A stretch of DNA of 64,000 bases. It comes from Sordaria brevicollis (taxonomy: Eukaryota > Ascomycota > Sordariomycetes > Sordariales > Sordariaceae). Location of the stretch: assembly GCA_033439795.1 (NCBI GenBank), contig JAUTDP010000005.1:248001-312000 (forward strand), given 5' to 3'. This document shows, piece after piece, positions 21,635 to 34,414 of the stretch. Under the pieces are notes generated by a model. The model saw only the letters and a list, made by a program, of their open reading frames with translations, made no database searches and was not told where the DNA came from. Made by a program: the position numbers and the translations under genes. Each line of letters starts with the position of its first letter. Position 1 is the first letter of the stretch.

Positions 21635-24210
21635 TCATAGTTCGTCTTTGACGTACTCTTCTGATTCAACAGCCGGGGCCGCGGCCGCTGGGACAGCAAC
21701 AGGCTCAGGAAGATCATCCATGGCCATGATCTTGACCACCAAGCTGGTCCAGCCGGTGAAGTGCTGAGTGCGCTGGCCCTTGCCTGTCTCCGGGTTGTAC
21801 TGCTCCCATGCGAAGCCGGTCTCCTCCCAGCTGTTGTAGATGGCCTCGACGACGTTCTTGCGCAGTCTCTGGTAGAGGTCACGGGCTGTCTCTTGGTAGG
21901 CTCCTTCTTGGGTGGCAACGTTCTGTGAAATCTGGTTAACATCACACCCGACGCGGTGAAGTAAGGGGTGAAACTTACGTATAGCTGGGTAATGACAAGG
22001 TAATTGATGTTGATCCAGATGGGACTTCTCCAGTAGTTCTCAGCAGAGCCGTAGTTCTCGTCCTTCTTGCTCAAGCTGCGAATGCCATAAGGACTCCACA
22101 ACCCTTCCTCGTCACCGATGAGGGCAAGAATCTTGCCGAGCTTGGGGCTGTCGGGCTTCAACAGGCCAGTCAGGAAGGGGAAGAGCGAGATGTATCCCTT
22201 GTGGCAGACCAGCTGGTGCTCCTCGAACTCATCGATAGTGGCATCGCAGTAGCAACCATCCTTCTCAGACCAGTGCAGGTCATCGAGATTGTGCTCAATC
22301 CCGTCGAGAACCTTGGTGTAGTCCTCAACCTCCTCCGGCGCAATGACCTTGGCGATGTTGGACAGTGACTTGGCCATCATGCCAACCCATGACATGAGGT
22401 CGACATGGAGCTCACCAGGGTGAGGGGGTTGAGGACGCGGGTAGTCGTCCAAGCCGCTGGTCAGGCAGTGGGGAACGGTGCGGCCGCGCCACCTGTAAGC
22501 CTCACGGGAAGAGTAGGCCTCGCGATCGTAGGACTTGATGTCACCATACTGTGTCTTCTTGAACCAGTAGAACTGACGACGGAGAAGAGGGTAGATGCGG
22601 CGGAGATACTCGAGGCCTACTTCAATGTTGTCGATAGATGCGCTGGCAAGAGGAACGCCCTGGGAAAGGTGTTCTTTGACAACAGGCATGCTGCCATTAG
22701 CCTTGCTCAGCCTGGTGACGAACTCATCGATGATGAAGAACAGAGTAGGAGGGTTAGCATAGTGAGGATACTGGGTCTGGAACTCCTCGGGAACCTTGCT
22801 CCTGGCCTCTGCGCCCAGAATCTGCTCGCGAGCGATCCAGCCATCCTCGTCCATGAGGTTGTACCAGCTCTTGACAATCTCCATGGCAAGGTCGATATCC
22901 CAGTCGGCAATGGGAAGCAGGTGAAAACCCTCATCCCACAAGAACCCTCTGGGAAAGAAGGGGCGGGACGGGATGCTGCTGAAGAGCTCATAAGGACCCT
23001 CGAGTGTAGGCTTGTTGCGAGCTCTGGCAGCCGCAGCCTCCTCCCAGAATCCCTCATCCTCCTCCTCGTACTCGGGCGCATAAGAACGGTCAACAACAGA
23101 CTCGCCGAAGAAATAGCCAATGCCACCGATCAGGTTGGAGAACATGCTCCTGCCGAACTTCTTGTACTTGTCGGCGTTGAAGGGGGCCTTGATCTCAAAG
23201 ATGCTTGAGAAGCGTTCCCCAAACGACTCAGTGGCTTCCTGGATTTCCCTGGTCAAATCAGCACTTGAGAGTTCCTTGCCAGCTGAGGCGCTGGAGAAGA
23301 GGATGTCAAACTCAAAGTCACCCTCAAAAACCCTCTGGATGATCTGGGCGTTTCCAACTCCAGGACGGTTCTCAAGCTGGAACACCTGCCAGGCCGGCGG
23401 AGGGTCTTCCTTGTCAAAGTACTTCTCAACAAAAGCATCAACGCTCTCCTTGAGCTGCTTGAAGACGATGCCCTTGGCCTGCCAAAGGAACTCTTCCTGA
23501 TAGTTCAAGGACTGGACCACAGTATGGGCATCACCACGAACTTCGGTCACCTTATGATCGCTCTTGGGGTGCTTGCCCTTGCCCTTGGTGAGCACAAGCT
23601 TGTAGTCTCCGAGGGCAGCAGAGTTTCCGTTGAGGGTAACATCGCCCTCATAGCCATTCTCATCCTCTCCCTTGACGGCCTCAAGTGTGCCAAGCCCTTC
23701 CTGGGTGACGTACAAGATCACAGCAGTCTTGCGGTCCTTGGACACATCCTCCTGGAGCTGACCCTTGACTCTGGCCGCCCAGCTGCCGCCGTTCGCGCCT
23801 CCGGGAACCTTTACGAATGAGGTGGTGATGTCGATGCCGTTCTCAGTATCGTGGATGGACTGAACACCGCCCCTTCGGGTGTCGTATTCGTCCCAGCCAT
23901 AACCCTTCATGCCCTCGTTCTGCTCGCACGTGTACCGGAGAGAGGTCTGGTAGTCGGTGTATGTCTCAACCTTGCCCCACATGAGACCCGTCATCAAAGA
24001 CTTGGGAATGCGGGGGCGGACGCCGAAGTAGAGGTTGGGACGGTAGGGACCCCATAGCAGGCTCTGGTTGTTAAGTCGAGCAATCTCGCTGTTGAGGATG
24101 GCCTCGTCCTCGTGAGCGGCAACTTGGCCAAAGAGAGCATTGAAACAGAGGAGGAAGAGAGTGAGCACCAGGCTCAGTTGGCGCGGTTGCCGCGATGATG
24201 TTGGCGCCAT
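21635..24210 (-). CDS. GLS1: Mannosyl-oligosaccharide glucosidase I (GH63)
   Basis: Two exons, complement(join(21635..21922,21979..24210)), give 839 residues. The donor is GTAAGT and the acceptor TTCACAG. The N-terminus is a signal peptide or signal anchor (RQLSLVLTLFLLCFNALFG, residues about 11-29). GH63 hallmarks follow: NQSLLWGPYRPNLYFGVRPR, FFPRGFLWDEGFHLLPI, the catalytic region WIAREQILGAEARSKVP, and YWRSPIWININYL near the C-terminus. The enzyme removes the outermost alpha-1,2-glucose from Glc3Man9GlcNAc2 on new glycoproteins in the ER, the first trimming step before calnexin binding. The last four residues are KDEL, an ER-retrieval signal, so the mature protein is probably soluble or doubly retained in the ER; glucosidase I is usually described as a type II membrane protein. 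Confidence 0.94.
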
Positions 24211-27184
24211 GACTTGAGGTTGTCCCCTAGATGTGTCGGTAAGGGTACGGTACCTCAAGCAAGCTGTGATGTAGCTGTTAGTAGCTTGTCTAGCTGGGCA
24301 TCGGTACTTTTTCACGATATGTTTGTTGGTGTCGAAAATGACCGGATCGAGAAACTGGCGGAGGGCTGACTCGCGTCTGTCAAATCAACTCTCAGTTCCA
24401 GTCTAGTGTGTGATGATGTTGGTGATGAGGACGGGAGGGTCGGAACCTAGTAGTGATGGTGTTGCTATTTTCTGAACACGTTCCAATTCCAATTCCCATG
24501 ACGATGAAGCTGCCAGCAACCTGCAGGGGTAAAGTCACCTGAACCAGGACCCCCTGAAAAGAACCCCTCGACCCCCCCAAACGAAACCCACCGAGACTCC
24601 AAAGTCCAAAAGTGGGTCTCGTTTCTTCAACGAATTGCGGGGCTAAATGGGGTTTATCCCCGCTCTCGTCCCCCACCTTTTGTGTGACTTCCACGACGGG
24701 AAGCTTAAGCTCAAGCTCTCGTCCGGTCTTTTCTTCTTCCACAACTCAACTCTCTTCTCGTTTCATCTTTTTTTTGAACCTCAGCCGCACCCCGAAACTC
24801 TGCGAATGACATCTTCCATCCCATCACCACCGACGCCATGCTTCAACGTACACGCTGCAGCCCTATAAGGCCTTGAAGACAGAAGCACCACCGTGTCTAT
24901 TCTCGGATGCGCCTCTCCTGTGGGTGTGGACGACGCCGGCGTTGTGGCAGATCCCAGAATAGCTTCATCCGTCACCGGACATGGAACATATCATAGCGAC
25001 GAACTAACTCACAACCACCTCAAGCCACATGAATCATAGCGACACCACCAGTAACCCCTGCCAAGAGATTCAACCTCGTACCGATCTTGAAGCATCAACC
25101 CATCGCCTGCAACGTTCCATCCACCATCCCGACAAATCGATGAGTGATGATCCTCAAAATAGGACACTTTCATGCCAATCCACGGCTTCAAGCCAGACAT
25201 GCTTTCTCATTGACTCCTCTGCCAACAGGCCTGAGAAGCGCCATCCAGTCTCTGGCCACGAGATATATTCCCAAGTTCCCCTAGATGCTGGTACTCAGAC
25301 ATATGACCGACATTTCCATCTTGCAGCTACAGTGTTCTCTGCGAGCGTTTATCGAAGAAAACGGTCAAGAAACGGTGTGCCTGCAGTAGCTTCTCGCAAA
25401 GGGACCATGCGTCAGGTACCATGTACGGTGCTCAATAAATGGTCCCTTTCCTGGATCTCGGCGCTGGCGAGCCAAGGATTTCTCTCCGCCATCGTGTGTT
25501 CATCAAGAGATTTCGCTTTTGAGGTATCATATACTTCATCGTTGATACCCCGAGTCCCAGTTTGTCTTCGCCAACTCCATAAACTCTTTCCCTTTGTTTT
25601 GGCTTTTGGTATTCGTCAAAAGGCTAAGTCTCGGTTGGAAGATCATTGCCTTTCTCCTGTCATTACGAGGCGCAAGGAGAGAGCACTCACCCAGGACACT
25701 CGGTCATTAGATCCGGACAATCGGTGGTCCAACGGCCATGGGTGGTCAGTTGAGTGAGACATGATCACACCTCCGCCCTGTGCCGTGGCCCGTGTCTGCG
25801 GATGCTGCCCGAACCGAATAATATCAATTCGGGCGGTGGCTTAGTGGCCCTGCCCTGCCTGCTTTGCCCTCATCTTCCCGTCTCTGCCCTCCACTTCGGT
25901 GCTCTCCTCAACAGTCGCCTGTTTCCATCTTATTGATCCTCCCGCTCGAACCGTCGTCACATCTACGGCTTCGTTACAAGCCAAGATGATGCTCGTACGG
26001 TCCACTGCTACCAGTTTAGTCACACCGTGATGTTTCTGTTGTTCAAGTCTGAGCACGCAGGGCATGGTGCTGTGTCATTTTTCCTCGTCTTGGGTTGCAC
26101 AACCCCAGGCAGAGCTTCATGCATGCTGCAAGCAACTTTTGACAAGCAAGAATGCGGCGGCGGCGCGGCTTGGCGTGAGATCGGGATGATAAAGCCAAAA
26201 ATCATGATCTACAAAGTGTCGCTCAAAGAAAAGAACAAGAAGCAAGTGCCTATCCTCACTCCACTTACCGGACCTTCAATTTTATTCAGAGGCTCCATCA
26301 TCATTTCTTAGCACACCTACAGCCCATTAATATACGAGCATGCAAGAGAACATGCGGAGAAGGACGCATGGAAGAATACAAAACCACATTGCAATTTATC
26401 CAGCCCGTTGATAAGGAACTCGCCTTGCCCCGACTCGCGTCGCCATACCTGATCCTTCTCCAGGTACTATGGAGATCAATTACAGATCACACTCGGTACC
26501 CATCTTGGCTAGGTTCCTACAGCATCGTATGCAGCAAAAAAACAATAGCAAGTGGTGGGTCCTATCCGAGTCGTGTATCACGGAAGCCTTCCAACCCTTC
26601 TAGAAGAACTTAAACTCTTCAATGTAACATGCGGCAGGCTACCTTGGCTACCAGAAGCCAATGTGCTAACGAGGCGTGAACTGCGAGTTTCTATAGGCCG
26701 AGGCAGGTACGGGTAACCCCTGATATAACTCGGTTGACTAACTCGACTACACTTGCCGCGGTACGTATCATGCAAGGTATCGGAAATTGACCTACTTAGT
26801 CCTAGGAGCCTAGGTACCTAAAGTGGGTTTCAAAACGACAACAAGCGAAAAGAGGGGAGATACGAGAAAAGATTTTGCATGCAGACGACGACACGATGGT
26901 CCACCAAGCAGGTGACCTGTATGATGGGTTAATGAAGGAGTAGTATCATCAGGCGGCAGAAATAGCACCCTTTGGTTGTGCGGGAATCTTCATTGACAAA
27001 TTCCAAGGATCTATGTCTAGAAGGTGAGGAAAAGAGTTGGGAATAATGAAAGTCGCTAATGGTATACAACAAAAAGAAAGAAGTAAAGCAAGTCATCATA
27101 GCCCGTATACTGACCAACCATCATCCAGAAAACACCACAGACAAGAGAAGAGAAAATCCTACAGCCTTGCTGCCCCCTGTCCAG
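24211..27184. other. Intergenic region upstream of GLS1
   Basis: About 3 kb between the GLS1 start and the stop codon of the bZIP gene. The first 300 bases upstream of GLS1 should hold its promoter and leader. One open frame of 242 codons (25029-25757) is listed separately as doubtful. Nothing else is recognisable. Confidence 0.5.
25029..25757 (+). CDS. Doubtful hypothetical ORF, 242 residues
   Basis: A single-exon frame from ATG at 25029 to the stop at 25755-25757. The product is Ser/Arg/His-rich with no signal peptide, membrane helix or motif that I recognise. Its amino-acid mix looks like translated intergenic DNA, and no intron or strong start context helps. It is listed only because it is the longest open frame in a 3-kb gap. 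Confidence 0.15.
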   Translation: MNHSDTTSNPCQEIQPRTDLEASTHRLQRSIHHPDKSMSDDPQNRTLSCQSTASSQTCFLIDSSANRPEKRHPVSGHEIYSQVPLDAGTQTYDRHFHLAATVFSASVYRRKRSRNGVPAVASRKGTMRQVPCTVLNKWSLSWISALASQGFLSAIVCSSRDFAFEVSYTSSLIPRVPVCLRQLHKLFPFVLAFGIRQKAKSRLEDHCLSPVITRRKERALTQDTRSLDPDNRWSNGHGWSVE

Positions 27185-28994
27185 TCACAAATGCCTTCCA
27201 CCGTGACCGCCATAGACACTGCCTCCACTGCCGCTTGCCGCGTTACCACCACCACTACCACCACCACCGTGGCTTCCATAGCCGTAATAATACGGCGATG
27301 AATCATAGTACGTCACATCCATACCAGTGCCTGGAGTCACCCCCGCCATAGACACTGAGGGAGAAGTCACGTACTCCATGCCGGTGTCCGCTCCTGCTCC
27401 TCCTCCTCCAGCTCCTGAAACGATTGTATAGTCCACATCCATATCACCACCGCTCATCAGATCCATGCCCATGGGCATGGTCATCCCATACGGTGACAAA
27501 GGTGAACATGTGTTGCCCGCACTCGTCATACGTCGGTATTCCATAGCCGCTCGAGAGTGTTGTAGAGAAGGCCAAGCATCACCACCACCACTCGCTCCTG
27601 TAGGCAAAGGCGTAGGCGGCCCCAAAGCTGTGATGGTCGGTGACAGGGACGTAATCGTTGCCGTCCCAGATCTCGATCCAGACCCTGAGCCCCTCGAGGT
27701 CTGGTATTGATAATACTCATGTCCTCGGCCGATCATGTATCTCATGCTCAGACCACCCCATGGTAGACCTGATTCTCTTTCTCCGCTTATCCATGCATCC
27801 GCTCTTTTTTCGGCACTTCCGTCCATTGCCTCTCCGTCCATAGAAGTATGAAGATCGGTATAGACATCGGTTTCCGGGTTGACCTCGTAGCTGTCATGCT
27901 CGAGTGGCAAGTCGTCAACTTCAGGACAGGTATAAGCACACCCAGCATACTTCTTGTTTTGCGCGTCCCTTGCTTGCTGATCCTTTAGAGAACGAGCTTT
28001 CTCGCGGAACTTGCGCTGAGCAATGCGGTTCTGGACCCGACGACGATGTTCTGGTTCGGTAATTTGATGCCAGTCGTCTTTGTCATCGTCAATTTCCTTG
28101 TCCTTCTGTGAATCTTTGGGTGATTTCGATGAGGAAGGTTCGGGTTTAGGGTATTTTGGTGGCGGTGACCTTGTGCGGGGAGGTGATAGATGTCGCTTTC
28201 CTTTGGAAGTGATGATTGATGAGGACGATGGAGAGGAATAGTGTCGTGAGGAGCGCGAGGAGTGTGAGGACATGTTGTTATTGTTTGTTTTTGCGGAAAG
28301 GGTGTCGCCGTTTGTTGGTGGATTTGACGAGTCCAGTAAGTCTGTTGATGACTCCTTTTCTTTCTCGAACTGTCCGCTGCTATCGTTGATGTTGTCCTGT
28401 AGGCGTGTGTCTATAGCACAAAAAATGGTCGACGAGTCCTCTTCGTGTTCGGCCTCGGTAGATTCAGCCTCTTTGGGTTGTTGTGTATGCTCTTCAGCTA
28501 CCTCAACCGTATTCCGAGAGTCATGGCCTGGATAAAACGTTAGGTATGTGCCTTCGATGTTGGTTGATGGAGCAACCAAAAATGATAGTGACTCAACAAA
28601 TATGGAACAACGGTAGGTTCTTGAAATACTTACCCTCTATATCGCTCACCAGCTTCTTTCTTAGCCTCTTTACTTTGTTTGCGTGCTTAGCTATTCTAGA
28701 CAATGATCGCCGTCGAGTATATGCTGCCGATTTAGTAACCCGTGGTTGAGTATTGTTGAACCGTTGTTCCTTTTCAGCAACCATACCCCAAACAACTTGA
28801 GGAAGAACTCTTGGGCCACTCTTTAAGTATTCGAGATGATCCGATACAGTAGTCGAGGAATCAACCAATCCTGTTTCACTTGTTCCTGACGGGAGTGCCG
28901 ATGTTCGATGTGGAGGACGTGGTGACTGTGACTGTCCATTCTCACGCCAGGTACCTGCTCTATGGTATGCGGAGATATAGATATTAGTGGACAT
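27185..28994 (-). CDS. bZIP transcription factor with short or missing zipper
   Basis: Model complement(join(27185..28527,28634..28994)), 567 residues. The intron has donor GTAAGT, branch CCTAAC and acceptor ATCCAG, and keeps frame. The basic region at about residues 278-302 (EHRRRVQNRIAQRKFREKAR) has the bZIP signature N-x7-R and resembles fungal AP-1-like and OefC-type proteins. After it come only SLKDQQARDAQNKKYAG and then acidic sequence, with no leucine heptads. Exon 1 carries an Arg/Lys-rich helix (YTRRRSLSRIAKHANKVKRL). The C-terminal half is rich in Gly, Ser, Tyr and Met, typical of fungal activation or disordered regions. The start at 28994 is uncertain: the frame is open further upstream without an ATG, so another 5' exon is possible. 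An internal ATG (MSSHSSRSS) is the conservative alternative start. Confidence 0.7.
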
Positions 28995-31900
28995 CTTGTT
29001 CACCTTTTCTTCAAAATATGTCCCAAATAAGAAACAAGCCTTGGCGCTTGAAACAGACGGAAAGAAGTCCGGTAGATTTCGTTTTCGTGGTGAATATCGA
29101 TGATTTGCAGGTGAGGCTTGTGGGTGACTCTAGTCTGCGTGTCTAGAAGCACTTAGTATGCTCCGCCACCCGTGTGCGTGGGTCGAAAAGATAACCAAGA
29201 CTGCTCACCGATGAGGTGAAGAAGACCTTTGAGGATCCAGGGGTCGTCCGTCTCGAGAAAATCTGGTAAGGCTGGGGAGTGTGACGCAACTCCACAAAGA
29301 TGTGGAATGAAGTGTAAGTAAAAATAAGTCAGGCAGCACAATGATCAACATCAGCTGCAGGAGTATGTGATGGGTTGTCTTGGGTTTGTTGGCTAGACGA
29401 ACAGGAAAGGATAGTCACCAGAAAGTTGTTGGGCAAGTCTTCCCACTAGCTGGTTGGGCGTGGATGTGGTTTTTAGTTAACCCTTCATTCTCGTACTCAT
29501 CTGCCTAAGAAACAACATGGAATGCAAAAGGTGACATGGTAGTATGTTCATCAAGTTGACCTTCAGAAGAGCCGGTTTGTTTGATTAAACCCTCGCCGAC
29601 TTCGGGAACATCTCATGATTGTGGCTTTTGGTAGGGAGTCTTGGCTCTGCAGAACCTACCCGGTACCTAACTTTCCCATGTTTCCAAGAGTTCTGGTTGA
29701 AGAAAGCAGGACCTGTGTGCCTGATGGCATTCCTGGTCTTGTCAAAGAAACATGGGCTCATACTTGCGTTAACGTTTCATACTGCAGAGAAGATCTTCTC
29801 TAGAAGAGCTAATGCAGTGGGCCATGTGACGAGATAGAGTTGCCTGGGTAAGCCCCATGGCACTGGGTACGTGGTGGGGAGATCATCAAGGACCGCCTCT
29901 GGTGTGCAGTGTATGTAGTATGTGTCAGGAGAAAAGACAGGGAAGACGTCCCGAGCCGGAAGCACTAAGCTTGCTGTGGTAAGGGATCAGATAAAAGGAC
30001 CATCCCATCTTGACCCATGCATTTGCTTCCCCAGATTGTGCTGTAGGTCTCTCACTGTGAAAGCTCTTGGAGATACCGTTTGAAGTGATGAAGGATGGAG
30101 AAACTGTCCAAGCCACGTAAGAGCACGCCAGTGCCAGCAGATCCCAAGGTGCATGTACGTTACGAGCAGAGGTACTTCATTTTTCTGGGAGAATGATGTA
30201 GGGTTGCAACATCTCCAGGGCTCCTCCACAGCACCGGGATTCCCCTGAGCAAGAGTTGATATTAAGGTGTCATCGAGCGAGTTGGTGGCCCTTCTGACTC
30301 TTTCGGTGTCTTCCCACTCCACGTAGAATGTTACTTGCAAAAGACTTATGCAGTTCAGCCGCAATTAAATGCGATATGATCACCGCAAAATACAACCAAG
30401 TGGACTGTCGGGCATGATATCGTGTTGACTGAACATCAATGGACAGAAGAGGGTTTTCGCTGAGACTTCAACGGTGACTAGGGATGCAGTTGACCAAACT
30501 AAGCGAGGGTGAAGCGCGCTTTTGCACGAGGGCTCCTGGACTCAACAGAACATCTTGTATTAGTACACTTTGACTCGGGCATTTAGCTCCCAAGAGGATG
30601 GCTGCCAGAGGTCCAAATAACGCTGAAGAGATGTGGTGTGAAACGGGGACCTCTCGTTACCAAATATGGTTAGCGAGATCGAAGGGAAAATGAGAGACGC
30701 AGGGGTGCTGTGTGATGAGGCAGTGGTACCGAGTGTGGGGGTGATGTACCCTATACTTGGCTTCAAGTGGAGGGAAGTGTTCTCTCGCTGTGTTGTCTCT
30801 CTTGGGTTCGTGGTAGTGTGCTCCTCGGAGATACACTTTGGGGCTGTGAGCCACAAGTCTTGTGTGTTTCCCTTGGAGACATCGAGAGAAAAGGCAGAAG
30901 GTACGGGGATTTCCCCCTTTTGTTGCGAAAAAAGATCCCACATGCTCTTCATGTTACCCGTAGGGCGTGCGCTTCCTTTCCAAGTTTGACCACCTGTACC
31001 GAACGGATACTCGCTCTCAACAGAAACGTGGTGTGAGTGACAGTCATGAAATCTGTAAAGGCATGGAATGTTAGCTGCAAGCCAAGCCCAATACGATCAG
31101 AGTTTACCTATACGTGACTTGTTATTACGTAGCCGTTTTGGTGTCAAAGTAGGCACCGTTCGGACTTATCGCCGAAGTGGTACGTCTGCAACCTTGAAAG
31201 GTTTAAGCTTAACGGCGCCGCCACCGTCGCCGTCACCCCGCCGTCACCAATCGAGATGGCATCGACTTTAGCTGATTTCGAGATTCACCCTCACCATTGG
31301 TTATGACGGACTTTCCGATATCTGGGGAGATTGCCATTTCGTTCGAGAACCTGTCTTTTTTTAGATGATACGCCAAAGTCTTTTGAGAAGCCATCTGGTT
31401 CCTGATTCGGCGAGGAACGTCACCGCGTCAAGCGTCTCTGGGCTTCAGCTGCGGCACAGTTGCCAATGAAGCTTGGAGATGTCTGTGTTACCAAACCAGA
31501 AACTCCTGGGTTCATTGTGATACCATCAAACCAGATATAATGCTCGTCATGCGGTTGTGGCCGTCGGTATGTGGAGAATTGGGGCTCCATGATGCCGGCC
31601 TTCAATGCCATCATTGGCGATATCACCACGCCGGACGGACAGGGCGCTTTGAAGCATGAAACGAGAACTCTCAAAATAGCTCTCGAAACCATCTCAGAGT
31701 GGTGCTGGATGTTCTCTATTGACCAGGGTTATCGGAGGAAGTCGTCTGGCAGCTTCGCTGCAGGCTTTCAAGAAGTCGTTGTCAAGAATAGCCGCTGTTA
31801 GCTAGGAATGGCTTAATTAGGCTTTTATGTGTCGTGTTGATTGTGGGAAAACCATGTTCGAGGAAATCTGGACCTGTGTCGGCGGGTACTATTTTTGGTC

Positions 31901-33530
31901 AGCAACAGCCCCGATCTCCAGGTCGTCGACATCGTCGCACTGACACCAAACACCTCTCCGAAAACTCCAAAACTAGCCATTAAAAATCGAGACTAAAGTA
32001 TCCAGGATCCTCAATAAAAGGAAGCAAAAAAGCAAGAAGCTCAGTCGCCCGGGTAAGTTTGTCGAACGAACGACAACGCCCCAGCTGCGACCTACGAAAA
32101 CTGTACCTCGAGTACCACGCACCCGGCAATGTTTTCATCAACGGTGCACGAAACCACTGCGCCATAAGACCACAGCAGCCCCGCCCATTGTGGTAGGAGG
32201 GCTAGGAAACGAACCTTATACGATGCTTAGGCGGCTGGGCCAGGCACAGACCGCAGCAGGGCAACCGGGAACCGATGGCCCGGGCTCTTTCATCCGATGT
32301 CCGGGGGAGGGCGTGCCGGCCGGCCGGGAGCGGTGATGACAGGAACGGTGGCAAACAAATGGCATCGTACGCAGCCGCATTGGATTGGTGACGGAAGTAG
32401 AGGCGGTACGTATCGTCGAGATCCTGAATAGCAACGAGTGCCGTTGAGGAGGGGATGCAAGGCAGAAAGGTCGCTGCTGACATTTTCCCGTCCGGGTGAG
32501 TGATGGTCGCACGATAGTGGTCCTGTCCGATCTCTGATACTGCGATCAGAAAAGAATGGGAATTGGACTGTAGACGGGAGGTAATGAAGCAAGTTGTTGA
32601 AGATGTTTGCTCGCTCCTTCCCTTGGCAAAGATACACCATTTTGAAGCGGAAAGCACGATGGATGTGGGCATGTATCTCTAAGATTGTGTTATCGGAAGG
32701 AACTCTAAATACATGGTTAGCAATGTAGTTTGGGAAAGAGCGTCTCTGCTGGGGTAAGATCGTCGGCTTGCAGTGCTGTGCCCATTGTAACACTCCCATC
32801 TTGATAGATTTGGAAGAAGCGAACATTTGGAGGAGCGGGTTCTGGTGTGGGCTATTCCTTTGATCATGATGCACAGAAAAGACTTAATAAAAAAAATCGC
32901 GGCATTGCAAAGATTGACAAGAGGAGTTGTAAAACCAGGGAGATGGGAAGAAAGCGTTGACTGTTATACCGAGGAAACTTTTGAGCGTATGTACCGCGGA
33001 GTTAAGGGACTTGAGGACATCCGGCCTATGTTCGTAGAGTACGATAGGTTTGTTCCATCCAAGGACACAGTGTGTCAAGCTGACGACATAAAGGGGCTAA
33101 GGATGGTAGTGTGTGACGGGTCCGGGCGAAAAGCGAGGTCCGACAGTTTTAAAGGAAGTCCCAATATGCGCTAGACTTTGTCAGTACGAGGAATATGTAT
33201 CGGATCAGGGGTTACCTACGCTGAGAGAGACCCATCTGACAACTTTCGTGACACCGGACCCGTAGCCATCTTCAACCATAAACTCCACAATATCCTCTCA
33301 CATGAGCATCTGGCCAGCGCTCGCAACCATGTTGGTTGCGAAACAAAGCCCACCAAGTGAACCGAACAGCCCCTGGACCCAAAAGATGGCAAACCGAATC
33401 CCATTAATATACAGATTTTACACATGGCTACGAATGGGAGTAGAGCTTGCGGCCAACCGAGCACGTTCGAACCTGACGGCCCTTGACCAAACCCAGTCTT
33501 CCATCAACCATAGCCCGATTTATTTGTCGC
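28995..33530. other. 4.5-kb region without recognisable genes
   Basis: Between the bZIP start and the mS41 stop codon only short frames occur. Two overlapping minus-strand frames at 32202-32874 are the longest but match no family I know and have no supported intron. The bZIP promoter should lie in the first kilobase. No repeats or RNA genes were seen. Confidence 0.5.
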
Positions 33531-34262
33531 TCAGTAGAAGCCCATCTTTTCCCTGAGGGCCTTGCGTTCCGCCACACCTCTCTTGAAGCGCACCTCGGCG
33601 CGTCTGCGCTCACCGCCGTCGACCTTGCGTCCTCTCTTGTGTTCCCACATGCCCTCGGTGACCTGTAGCTTAGAGACGCCCTTGGTGACGGGCAAGGCGT
33701 AGGGACCGACGATGGTAGAGACGCCCTTGACCTTGTAGCCCTTGGCAAAGAGGACCTCCTTTTTGGGAACGCTCTGGGGGTCCTTGTCAAGGGGAACGTT
33801 GATGACCTTTCGCCACGTCGTGGTAGGGGTAATCTCCTTCTCCCACACCTTCAAGTAGGCAACACCGTTCTCGACGTGTTTGAGGTCGCCGCCAATGCCG
33901 TACTTGCCATCCCTAAACTTTTGCCTCCATTGCAGCAGGTAGCGCCTTGTTCTTGGGGGCTCGAGGCCGAGTTCTCTCAGTTGGTCGGTAGTAAGGGTAA
34001 AGAGGGCCTCCCACGTGGGAAACTTGTCGGCGTATTGTTTGAGGTCGCGACCAATCAAGGTCAGAAAGGTATTGACGTCGGGGACGAAGGGAGTCGGCTT
34101 GGGGATGAGAGTCTGCTGCTTGTCGGCGGCAGTTCCCTTATGCGCCCATCGTGCGTGTGCGTTGAGCCCGGGGGCAGTGACGGAGGGACTGAAAGAGGCC
34201 GAGGTGGCGCAGGGCCGGAAGAGAAGTCCAAGGGTGGACTGGATCCGAAGGGAAGACTTCAT
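33531..34262 (-). CDS. FYV4: Mitochondrial small ribosomal subunit protein mS41 (Fyv4, IGR motif)
   Basis: Single coding exon of 243 residues. The first 40 residues (MKSSLRIQSTLGLLFRPCAT, then ARWAHKG) are basic, Ser-rich and free of acids, as in mitochondrial presequences. The IGR motif domain follows: FLTLIGRDLKQYADKFPTWE, then LGLEPPRTRRYLLQWRQKFR. This small SAM-like domain is the hallmark of Fyv4/mS41. The C-terminus is very basic (HKRGRKVDGGERRRAEVRF), fitting rRNA contact. I chose the ATG at 34262 rather than that at 34304, because a leader intron (34283-34414, donor GTAAGC, branch CTAAC, acceptor TGTAG) would remove the upstream ATG. It lies head-to-head with the SNF2-RING gene. Confidence 0.9.
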   Translation of the reverse strand: MKSSLRIQSTLGLLFRPCATSASFSPSVTAPGLNAHARWAHKGTAADKQQTLIPKPTPFVPDVNTFLTLIGRDLKQYADKFPTWEALFTLTTDQLRELGLEPPRTRRYLLQWRQKFRDGKYGIGGDLKHVENGVAYLKVWEKEITPTTTWRKVINVPLDKDPQSVPKKEVLFAKGYKVKGVSTIVGPYALPVTKGVSKLQVTEGMWEHKRGRKVDGGERRRAEVRFKRGVAERKALREKMGFY

Positions 34263-34414
34263 CCGTGCTGGGGGGACCAAGGCTACAGTGTTAGTGGGCA
34301 ACAAGTAAACAAAGACAAAGGGAAAATAAAAAGAAATTCAAGTCGCAATGTCGCAAGTCGCAAAGCGCAACAGCGAATGGAAAGTGGAATTGGGGGGGGA
34401 GGGAGGGTGCTTAC

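Noticed and set aside
22405..23208. 267-codon plus-strand frame inside GLS1
   Set aside because: It is antisense to the conserved GH63 catalytic domain and reflects codon bias of the real gene.
32202..32874. Two overlapping minus-strand frames, one with a short stretch reminiscent of fucose-lectin repeats (ALVAIQDLDDTYRLYF)
   Set aside because: Only one weak repeat-like segment; no second repeat, no supported splice joining the frames.
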